Below are positions 1-5,683 of a stretch of 7,392 nt of DNA, in pieces. The stretch spans positions 1 to 7,392 of the forward strand of contig SXUH01000077.1 in assembly GCA_005791855.1 (NCBI GenBank). The letters run 5' to 3'. This stretch comes from Bdellovibrionales bacterium (lineage in GTDB: Bacteria > Bdellovibrionota > Bacteriovoracia > Bacteriovoracales > Bacteriovoracaceae). The stretch's first letter is position 1. Every line of letters starts with the position of its first letter. The notes under the pieces are model-generated. The model ran no database searches. It was not told where the DNA came from and saw only the letters and a list, made by a program, of their open reading frames with translations. The translations under genes were made by a program, and so were the position numbers.

Positions 1-1
1 C

Positions 2-76
2 CCGCGGGCCGACTTCCTCCGCCTCCTCGCGGCGGTTAACTGTGAGAAGGAGCGCCGGGAGCTCTTCGGTTCCTAG
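2..76 (+). CDS. C-terminal fragment of an unidentified protein (5' end outside window)
   Basis: The frame beginning at base 2 is open from the window edge to a TAG at 74-76 and encodes 24 residues ending in RRELFGS. About 21 of the 24 codons end in G or C, matching the codon bias of the confident genes here, which is the main reason for calling it coding. It would converge on the exported-protein gene, with only six bases between the two stop codons. Too little is visible to name a family. It could be a chance open frame, since the fragment is short. Confidence 0.5.
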   Translation, partial: PRADFLRLLAAVNCEKERRELFGS

Positions 77-82
77 GCTCCT

Positions 83-1654
83 CTACTTTCCGCCGGCGCA
101 GGTGCCTCTGCAGAAGACGTTCACCGGGTCGATCTTCTCCTGGGAGGTCCACCACTCGTCGTAGTCCTGTCCCGGCTTGCGCGGCTTCATCGGCAGGAGG
201 ACGAACTCCAGGTGGGTGTGGAGGTTCTTGCTCCCCGGGGTTTCGATGCCTCCGCCCGGTCCGCCGAACTTGATCTTGCCACCGACCCGTCTCTCGTGGG
301 CGATGGAGATCTTAAACGACTGGCCGGAGTAGCAGCCGAGGGCCCTTCTGGTTTCGCCGCCGGCGGGGACCTGGAGTTCCGCTTCGAGGTTGTAGATCCC
401 TCTCTGGCTCGGGTAGCAGTGGAACCGGCCATCGTACCCGGAATCGTAGCCCCCGAGGAAGTAGGTTCCATCCGGAGTGACATCCATATTCCGCTGGAGA
501 GCGTAGCCACTCACCGTGCAGTGGACCTCGCCCTTCCCCAGTACGCTTGAAACTTTCTTGTCGCACTCCCGGGCGAAGGCTTCGCTGTCACTCTGGGTCT
601 TCGCCGGATCCTGGAGGAGGGCCCCGAGGTGGGTGGAGAGGTCCGAGACGTACGCGGTCTGCTGCTGCGGCGTCAGGCGTCTGAACCCCGTGACGCTGCT
701 CTGCCCGAGTGCCTGGATGGCCTCCACTTCTTTCTTGATGAGGGCGTTGCTGAGGACGATCATCCCCGGAGCGTTGAACTCGCAGTTCTTCGGCGCGGGC
801 TTAGCCCCGCAGAAGACGGACCCTATGATCGGCCGGCGCTTCATGGTCGCCGCGAGCAGGGCCCGCAGGGACGGGTCGGAGAGGTACTTCTGGAGATTGT
901 TCTGGATGTAGTCGAGGATGATGAGGTCGTCGACCTGCTCGACGCTCACTCTTTTCGGAAGGGCGTTCAAGCGGCCAAGCTTCTCCTCGCAGGACGCGGG
1001 ACTCTGGAGGATGGTTTCGATCTCCTCCAGGTACTTGTACCCGCGGCTGTAGATCTGCGGCGGCGTCTCGTGCTTCCCCTTCACCAGGGAAGCCTTGCCC
1101 GGCGTGAAGCCTTCGAGCTTACAGTCTCCGTAGGTCACGACCTTCTGCTCTTCCTCGGTTGGCTTCTTCGGATCCGGTACCGGGACTAGGTCCTGGTCCG
1201 AGTCCGCTTCGAAGGTGTCGAAGAGCGGGACCACCGGAGGCTTCCTCTCCCCCACCCCATCCTTCTCCTCCTCCGCCGGGTCACAGATCTCGACGACGTT
1301 TCCGCTATTGATGTTGGAGATGGCCCGCTCGAGCTCACCGAACTGCTTGACGGTGGAGACGAGGGCCCGGTCGAGCCACTTCTTCGAGACCCAGTACTTC
1401 TGCGGCTTCTCGCTTCCGTCTTCATTGAGCTGGATCACGTACCCGGGGAACTTCCGGTAGCTCTTCTGCTCGATGATCCGCACGGCCCGGCCCTTCCTGG
1501 CGTTGATCCTGTTGCTCTTCCTGGTGATCTTACCCTCTCCGTCGAGGCTCAGGGCATCGAAGGAGAAGTCGATCTTCAGGAGGCCCGCATCTTTCTCCTC
1601 GGTTGAGAAGGCGAAGCTCGAGAGCAGAAGGAGGAAGAAGAAGATTCGGACCAT
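83..1654 (-). CDS. Exported Cys-rich protein with SH3-like N-terminus and degenerate M23-peptidase-like C-terminus
   Basis: The product is 523 aa, counted from the ATG at 1654. This start is preferred over a TTG ten codons upstream because it sits 7 nt after an AAGGG ribosome site and directly begins a Sec signal peptide: MVR, then a run of Phe/Leu, with cleavage likely after S17 (AFS|T). Residues about 28-95 look like a bacterial SH3-type fold ending in KYWVSKKWL. Residues 124-175 form an acidic, Pro-rich linker. Residues 200-370 are a helical region of unknown type. The C-terminus resembles LytM/M23 endopeptidases: an IAHE segment (H453), a Gly-rich turn, HTHLE (479-483) and KIDPVN (508-512) follow the order AH, HxH, DP of that family. 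The first zinc motif (HxxxD) is not clear; H412 is a weak candidate. Eleven Cys in the mature part suggest disulfides outside the cytoplasm. A role in peptidoglycan binding or remodelling is inferred and activity is doubtful. The gene lies 181 bp downstream of the desaturase on the same strand. Confidence 0.8.
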   Translation of the reverse strand: MVRIFFFLLLLSSFAFSTEEKDAGLLKIDFSFDALSLDGEGKITRKSNRINARKGRAVRIIEQKSYRKFPGYVIQLNEDGSEKPQKYWVSKKWLDRALVSTVKQFGELERAISNINSGNVVEICDPAEEEKDGVGERKPPVVPLFDTFEADSDQDLVPVPDPKKPTEEEQKVVTYGDCKLEGFTPGKASLVKGKHETPPQIYSRGYKYLEEIETILQSPASCEEKLGRLNALPKRVSVEQVDDLIILDYIQNNLQKYLSDPSLRALLAATMKRRPIIGSVFCGAKPAPKNCEFNAPGMIVLSNALIKKEVEAIQALGQSSVTGFRRLTPQQQTAYVSDLSTHLGALLQDPAKTQSDSEAFARECDKKVSSVLGKGEVHCTVSGYALQRNMDVTPDGTYFLGGYDSGYDGRFHCYPSQRGIYNLEAELQVPAGGETRRALGCYSGQSFKISIAHERRVGGKIKFGGPGGGIETPGSKNLHTHLEFVLLPMKPRKPGQDYDEWWTSQEKIDPVNVFCRGTCAGGK

Positions 1655-1697
1655 CCGGGCACCCTTGGTTGTGTGGTAGAGCAAAATGAGAAGTCAG

Positions 1698-1710
1698 GGC
1701 CCCTGGGGCC
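1698..1710. repeat. Short perfect inverted repeat upstream of the exported-protein gene
   Basis: The 13-base sequence reads GGCCCC-T-GGGGCC, a perfect 6+6 inverted repeat around one base, 44 bases upstream of the ATG at 1654. It lacks a following T-run on either strand, so it is not a standard intrinsic terminator. A TATCAT hexamer on the - strand (1720-1725) lies just upstream and could be a -10 element, but no good -35 is visible. The repeat could be an operator or a hairpin at the start of the leader. Function unknown. Confidence 0.3.
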
Positions 1711-1835
1711 TTGAGAGAAATGATACCATGGGGATCTGGGGGCGAAGGGAGGGGCAAAGAATTCCGGACAGAAAGGCTAGGCTGAAGCCCTGGCCACCGC
1801 CACCGGGAGGTGGGAGCGACCAGGAAACTCGCTAG

Positions 1836-2912
1836 TTAGACCGCTCGAAGCTGGAGGCGCTGGTTGGCCAGCATGCTCCGGCGGACCTCGTCCATGAACT
1901 CGCGGACGGAGCGCTCGAGCTTGATCTTCTCCCCTCGGAGGTAGGCTTCGATCTTCCGCTTGAGCTCCTGGTAGGTGGTGTTGAGTTCGCGGGCGAGCTC
2001 CTCGCAGCGCTGCTTGAACTTCTCGTCGCTCTCGATGAGCTCGGAGATCTTCTTGCTCACTTCCTGCTTCAGGGTCGCGGGGGTGTACGCGTTCTTGATG
2101 CTGGCGAGGCCCAGGTAGCTCAGGAGCTTGATGTAGGCGAAGCCGATGTCGAACTCGAACCAGCGGTGCCGGAAGCTGCAGGAGCGCATGTGGGCGTGGT
2201 GGTTGTTGTGGTCCATCTCTCCGCAGACCAGGAAGTTGATCGGAAGGAGGTAGCCGATGTTCCGGCTGTTGTCCGTGGTCACGTGGTTCCGGTAGCCGAA
2301 CCAGTGCGCGATGGCGTTGACGCCGCCGACGGCGAAGACCGGAGAGATGAGGAAGTGGAGGATCCCGATCACGCCGCCCCAGATGGGCCCGAAGAGGAGG
2401 ATCATGATGAAGGTCAGGATGAACGGACCGGTGAACGAATTGTTGTGCATGAACGCTTCGAGCCGGTTGGTCCGGATCGTCTTCTTGATCTTCATCACCT
2501 CTGGCCAGGACTTGGCTTCGGCGTAGTCGAAGACGCCCAGGAAGAGGACGTGCCAGATCCCTTTCTGGACCGGGCTGTGCGGGTCTTTCTCGAGGTCCGA
2601 GTTGGCGTGGTGGTAGATGTGGACGGAGACCCAGTCGACCTTCGACATGGACGTCACCATCCAGAGCCAGACCTGCATCGGCAGGTCCACGAGCTTGCTC
2701 AGCACCACACCCTTGTGGGTATGGAAGCGGTGGAACGAGAGGCTCATGCACGTGATCGTCAGGTGGGTCATGAAGAAGATGTAGGTGCCGAGGATCAGGA
2801 CCGGGCTCCCGGCGATGAGGTCACCGAAGAAGCCGTTGATGCCGATGGTGTGGGAGACGGCGTAGAAGATCGCGGCGTACGCGAGGACGAAGAACGAGAT
2901 CAGTTTAAGCAT
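1836..2912 (-). CDS. Membrane fatty acid desaturase (acyl-CoA/acyl-lipid delta-9 type)
   Basis: The product is 358 aa. It should introduce a double bond into a saturated acyl chain at the membrane, using O2 and two electrons at a di-iron site. All three histidine boxes are present: HRFHTH (61-66), HIYHH (98-102, followed by the typical DPHSP at 110-114) and HNNHH (235-239, with the usual GE two residues before it). The associated HWFGYRNH segment (203-210) is also there. Hydrophobic membrane segments lie near 1-22, 35-57, 75-90 and 160-200. The C-terminus from about 282 to 350 is a highly charged, Lys/Glu-rich helical stretch with coiled-coil character. The ATG at 2912 has an AAGGA ribosome site (2921-2925, spacing 8) and overlaps the ferredoxin stop by 8 nt, so the two are probably translationally coupled. 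It is the last gene of the operon. Regiospecificity cannot be read from sequence. Confidence 0.92.
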   Translation of the reverse strand: MLKLISFFVLAYAAIFYAVSHTIGINGFFGDLIAGSPVLILGTYIFFMTHLTITCMSLSFHRFHTHKGVVLSKLVDLPMQVWLWMVTSMSKVDWVSVHIYHHANSDLEKDPHSPVQKGIWHVLFLGVFDYAEAKSWPEVMKIKKTIRTNRLEAFMHNNSFTGPFILTFIMILLFGPIWGGVIGILHFLISPVFAVGGVNAIAHWFGYRNHVTTDNSRNIGYLLPINFLVCGEMDHNNHHAHMRSCSFRHRWFEFDIGFAYIKLLSYLGLASIKNAYTPATLKQEVSKKISELIESDEKFKQRCEELARELNTTYQELKRKIEAYLRGEKIKLERSVREFMDEVRRSMLANQRLQLRAV

Positions 2913-3288
2913 TTGTGTTTTCCTTATCTAGACCGATGTAGGTCATTTCCAACAACCCCGGGGGCGCCAGTTCCACGCAGAGGCCGCAGGTGATACATCC
3001 ACGACCGTCGATGGTGAATGCGGATGCCGTCACCTTGATCGCTTGAGTCGGGCAGATTGTCTCACACAACTTCGATTCTTTCCAGTTTGATAATTGATCT
3101 TTCGTCCCGACGAATTTGGGCACCCGCTTGAGTCTCGGGGAGTAGAAATAAAGTTTATTCGGCCACTCGGTCTTGTGTAATTTGAACGCCTTGAAAACCC
3201 TTTCTCCAGTGAGCTTCTTCAGCTGCCGGCGGTTCCACCAGTGGCGCAAACTTCCTACCTGCCGATAGAGGTTTTTACTTAGGATCAT
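2905..3288 (-). CDS. NuoI-like ferredoxin with a single predicted [4Fe-4S] cluster
   Basis: The product is 127 aa from the ATG at 3288, one base after the stop of the NuoCD-like gene; the open frame extends further upstream only as a shadow of that gene. Residues 1-65 are basic (many Lys/Arg/Trp), perhaps for docking. The ferredoxin part covers 70-115. In NuoI-type proteins two motifs C-x2-C-x2-C-x3-CP bind two clusters. Here the first motif reads W69, S72, C75, C79-P, and the second C98, C101, C104, A108-P. The set C79+C98+C101+C104 (equivalent to N6b ligands) is intact. The set for N6a has only C75 of four. So one cluster is predicted. The likely role is electron transfer to a neighbour, possibly the desaturase (inferred). 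Hand-counted GC over 3061-3240 is about 48%, against over 70% in parts of the preceding gene. Confidence 0.85.
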   Translation of the reverse strand: MILSKNLYRQVGSLRHWWNRRQLKKLTGERVFKAFKLHKTEWPNKLYFYSPRLKRVPKFVGTKDQLSNWKESKLCETICPTQAIKVTASAFTIDGRGCITCGLCVELAPPGLLEMTYIGLDKENTNA

Positions 3289-3289
3289 G

Positions 3290-4927
3290 TCACCGGTCCA
3301 TTTCCCACTGCCGGATGCCGAGGCTGGCCAGGCAGGAGGGTAGCTGCTCTTCCCGTAAGCCTCTGACGAAGACCCCGAGGGCCTGGGCGAGGGAGAAGCT
3401 TGGGGTTTTAATCTTGAGGCGCTTCGGCGTGAGCTCTGGCCCGAGGAGCAGGTTGAACCCCGCTTCCCCGGAGGGTGCCTCGAGGGAACTGTAGTGCCAC
3501 ATGTCGGGGAGCTCCATTCCACGGAAGAGCTTGAGGACGTCCAGGTACGAGTGGCCGTAGAGTTCGCTCACCACCTCCCCGAGCGGAAGGTTGTCGATCA
3601 CCTGGGTGATGATCCGGAAGCTCTGGTAGATCTCCTCGTAGCGGATGAGGTACCGGTCGTAGGCGGTTCCGGTGACGCCGATGGGGATGTCGAAGTCGAT
3701 GTCCTGGTAGAAGTAGAAGGGCTGGGACTTCCGCAGATCGAAGTTGAGCCCCGCGGCCCGCATCGCGGGCCCGCTCACACCGAGCTGGAGGACCGTCTGC
3801 GGATTCACGGCGGGCCCGTCGAGGGCCCCGCGGAACTTCCGCTGGCCCACGAGCGAGTTGTGGATGACCCGGAGGTTCTTCGTGAGGAGGTTCGCGACGT
3901 CCTGGTACTCGACGATCCACCCGTTCGGGAGGTCCTCGCGGACGCCGCCGATGAGCGCGCAGCCGAGGCCCTGCCGGTGGCCGCAGTAGCGTTCGAAGAG
4001 TTCGTAGATCTTCTCCCGGGCGTTGAGGAACAGGCGGTACTCCTCGAGCTCGAGGGAGAGGGTGACCTCGAAGAGCACCGTGAGGTGCTCGGCGATGCGG
4101 GCGAGCTCGAGCACGACGGTGCGGATGGCCTGCCCCCGCTCCGGCAGCTTGATCCGGTAGGACTCTTCGATGTTCTTGGCCCAGGCGACGGAGTAGGTCG
4201 GGGCCGCGCCGACGTTGATCTTATCCACCAGCTGCAGCACCTGGAGGAAGTCTTTCTGCTCGAGGAGCTTCTCGAAGTTCTGGTGGTGGTAGCCGATGCG
4301 GACCTCGGAGTCCACCACGGTCTGCGGATCGAGGCAGACGAGCCACTCGAAGTTACCCCGCGTGGTGGGCGACCCCAGCCCGAAGTGCTTCCAGACGTAG
4401 GACTCCTCCGGGTACGGGGCTTCGGACTTGTTCGGGTTGAACCGCAGGGCCGGGGGCCGGAGCGCGGGCTCGAGGGGCCAGGCCGCCTTCTTCGCCGTCT
4501 TCCGGAGGGGGAAGACCGTCTGCCCCTGGGGCAGGAGGAGCGGGAGTGGCTGGTAGTCGAAGCGCAGATTCAGGAGTTCGAACTGCTCCCGCTCCAGCCA
4601 GTCGGCGTTGGAGAAGAACCCCCGGAGCGACGGGATCACCTCGACCTCCTCCACCCGCAGGTGGAGGTTCGCCCGCTGGTGCGTTTCCATGTTGAGGAGG
4701 TGGTAGATGAGTTCGAACCGCGGGCCCTGGGCGTCGGGCCCGTGGTCGTAGCCCAGGATGTCCACGAGGGTCAGGTACCCGAGGTCCTCCTTCAGGAAGT
4801 GGGCCCAGTCGAGGAGGCTCACGGGCCTCGCGAAGACGTGGTGCTGGCCCCACTGGTCCCGGTACCGGGTCCGGCCGACGTGGGAGATGATGTGCTTCGT
4901 CCGTTCGAAGTCCTTCCAGTTAAACAT
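3290..4927 (-). CDS. Fused NuoC-NuoD-like protein (complex I 30 kDa + 49 kDa subunit homologue), quinone-site residues replaced
   Basis: The product is 545 aa. Residues 1-145 match the NuoC (30 kDa) subunit, notably NADWLEREQFELLNLRF (108-124) and FPLRK (139-143). A Pro/Lys-rich linker (146-175) leads to a NuoD (49 kDa) domain with IGYHHQNFEK (211-220), RGQAIRT...LELARIAEHL (264-282), LNAREKIYELFE (301-312), GGVREDLPNGW (327-337), TAYDRYLIRYEE (421-432) and the family's terminal DR. Fused NuoCD is known in several bacteria. By-eye alignment to Thermus Nqo4 puts R190, V239 and S291 at the positions of His38, Tyr87 and Asp139, so the quinone chemistry is probably lost. [NiFe] hydrogenase cysteine pairs are also absent, so it is not a hydrogenase large subunit. 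The ATG at 4927 overlaps the upstream stop by 8 nt and has a weak GGA ribosome site 10 nt before it. Its role is probably structural or electron-transfer related within a small soluble module (inferred). Confidence 0.9.
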   Translation of the reverse strand: MFNWKDFERTKHIISHVGRTRYRDQWGQHHVFARPVSLLDWAHFLKEDLGYLTLVDILGYDHGPDAQGPRFELIYHLLNMETHQRANLHLRVEEVEVIPSLRGFFSNADWLEREQFELLNLRFDYQPLPLLLPQGQTVFPLRKTAKKAAWPLEPALRPPALRFNPNKSEAPYPEESYVWKHFGLGSPTTRGNFEWLVCLDPQTVVDSEVRIGYHHQNFEKLLEQKDFLQVLQLVDKINVGAAPTYSVAWAKNIEESYRIKLPERGQAIRTVVLELARIAEHLTVLFEVTLSLELEEYRLFLNAREKIYELFERYCGHRQGLGCALIGGVREDLPNGWIVEYQDVANLLTKNLRVIHNSLVGQRKFRGALDGPAVNPQTVLQLGVSGPAMRAAGLNFDLRKSQPFYFYQDIDFDIPIGVTGTAYDRYLIRYEEIYQSFRIITQVIDNLPLGEVVSELYGHSYLDVLKLFRGMELPDMWHYSSLEAPSGEAGFNLLLGPELTPKRLKIKTPSFSLAQALGVFVRGLREEQLPSCLASLGIRQWEMDR

Positions 4928-5312
4928 GCTTCAACTTTCCGTGACAGAGTTCGAGGGCCGCGAGGATGTCCTCGGGGAGGATGCTCCAGCCGGTGAGGTC
5001 CACGGTCTTCACCGCCGCGAGGTCGACGAGCTCCACGGGCCAGTGGTTCCGGAGCGCGGTCATGGCTTCGCCGTAGAGGAGGAGGATCTTCGAGTCCCCC
5101 ATCTCCCGGAGGACGCTCTGGAAGAAGGGCGCTCCCTTCGGCGTGAGCACTCCGTCCCAGAGGATGACGTGCGCGTCCCTGTGGTCGGTGACGAACTCCC
5201 AGTTCAGAGAGAGGGACCCCTGGTACTTGTCACCGAGAAGGGACGACCAGTCCATGACGGTGATGGGCTGGGAGAGGTTGAAAATTTTCAGATCGGGTTC
5301 AATTTTTTTCAT
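4920..5312 (-). CDS. NuoB-like protein without iron-sulfur cysteines
   Basis: The product is 130 aa from the ATG at 5312; a TTG codon directly upstream is an alternative. No strong ribosome site is visible. Residues 45-88 (from RDAHVILWDGVLTPKGAPF to KILLLYGEAMTAL) line up with the NuoB/PSST core, usually of the form ADVLIVAGTVTxKMAPxx...PKxVIxMGACA. VDLTGWSILPEDILAAL (104-120) lines up with the VDVYVPGCPPxPExLL segment. In this alignment the cluster N2 cysteines are replaced or missing: the Cys of GAC is Glu, that of PGCPP is lost, and the N-terminal CC pair has no counterpart. The only Cys is C123. The protein is also shorter than typical NuoB (about 160-220 aa). It is the first gene of the operon, upstream of the NuoCD-like gene, as in nuo operons. 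The homology is remote and read by eye; without the context it would be a hypothetical protein. Confidence 0.78.
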   Translation of the reverse strand: MKKIEPDLKIFNLSQPITVMDWSSLLGDKYQGSLSLNWEFVTDHRDAHVILWDGVLTPKGAPFFQSVLREMGDSKILLLYGEAMTALRNHWPVELVDLAAVKTVDLTGWSILPEDILAALELCHGKLKHV

Positions 5313-5354
5313 CAAGCTTTATTCTGAATCCATCCAGTTACAGGCCCCCGGCAG

Positions 5355-5383
5355 TTGACAGAGTCGCGGAGACATAACATGAT
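5355..5383 (+). promoter_or_regulatory. Sigma70-type promoter of the tRNA-Leu gene
   Basis: A perfect TTGACA (5355-5360) is followed after exactly 17 bases by CATGAT (5378-5383), which matches 4 of 6 positions of the -10 consensus. Transcription would begin around 5390, about a dozen bases before the mature tRNA 5' end at 5402. The element lies in the 89-bp gap between the divergent NuoB-like gene and the tRNA. No comparably good promoter was found for the - strand operon in the same gap. Confidence 0.7.
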
Positions 5384-5401
5384 TACCCTGCTTTTCAGCT
5401 C

Positions 5402-5488
5402 GCCCGGGTGGTGGAATGGTAGACACAAGGGATTTAAAATCCCTCGGATTAATAATCCGTACGAGTTCGAGTCTCGTCTTGGGCACCA
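5402..5488 (+). tRNA. tRNA-Leu(UAA)
   Basis: This 87-nt class II tRNA has a 7-bp acceptor stem (GCCCGGG at 5402-5408 with CTTGGGC at 5478-5484, including two G-U pairs). The anticodon stem AGGGA/TCCCT (5428-5432, 5440-5444) closes the loop TTTAAAA, giving anticodon TAA at 5435-5437. A long variable arm (5445-5459, 6 bp with a 3-nt loop) is typical of Leu/Ser/Tyr tRNAs. The T arm is ACGAG-TTCGAGT-CTCGT (5461-5477). Discriminator A5485 and an encoded CCA (5486-5488) complete it. UAA plus the discriminator A fits leucine. It reads UUA and UUG codons, which are rare in the GC-rich genes around it. Confidence 0.97.
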
Positions 5489-5683
5489 CTAATTTCCAAC
5501 TCTTTCATTATACGAATCACGGTTACTTACTAGCAACTTTTCTTGGCAAAAAGCAGCAAGATTAAAGTATTTAGACAAATTCTATTTACACATCCGCGAC
5601 CTTTTTACGCCTTCCTACATCTTTACTCAAGTACCGAATAAAATTAACCGAATATCTCCAAAAGAATAAAAGGCAGTACGTTT
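5489..5683 (+). other. AT-rich intergenic spacer with possible promoter of the collagen-like gene
   Basis: This 195-bp spacer between the tRNA and the collagen-like gene is conspicuously AT-rich and holds no convincing open frame. A TTGGCA (5543-5548) with a TATTTA (5568-5573) 19 bases downstream is a weak promoter candidate; the spacing is long and the -10 poor. The ribosome site for the ATG at 5684 is an AAAAGG about 10 nt upstream. No GC-rich hairpin with a T-run follows the tRNA, so readthrough into the collagen-like gene is possible. Confidence 0.4.

Noticed and set aside
1800..1813. Possible terminator hairpin after the desaturase (CCACC/GGTGG)
   Set aside because: The stem is only 5 bp and no T-run follows on the - strand, so it does not qualify as an intrinsic terminator.
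1777..2993. Long open frames overlapping the desaturase on both strands (1777-2751 - strand, 2166-2993 + strand)
   Set aside because: Their products are low-complexity (Arg/Pro/Leu or Val/Asp/Glu) and they overlap the confident desaturase, whose three His boxes fix the frame.
3289..3522. Upstream extension of the ferredoxin gene to 3522
   Set aside because: The extra 78 residues are Ser/Pro/Arg-rich and come from the NuoCD-like gene in another frame. The ATG at 3288, one base after that gene's stop, is the natural start.
3290..4390. [NiFe] hydrogenase large subunit
   Set aside because: The domain shares the NuoD/hydrogenase scaffold, but neither the N-terminal RxCGxC nor the C-terminal DPCxxC motif is present; C315 and C322 are in the wrong context.
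3494..4996. A 500-residue open frame on the + strand opposite the NuoCD-like gene
   Set aside because: It is very rich in Glu, Val, Leu and Asp with no family resemblance, as expected from the complement of a GC-rich gene; the - strand frame has clear NuoC and NuoD motifs.
5537..5554. Inverted repeat CTTTT...AAAAG after the tRNA as a terminator
   Set aside because: The stem is A/T-only and short, with no T-run after it.
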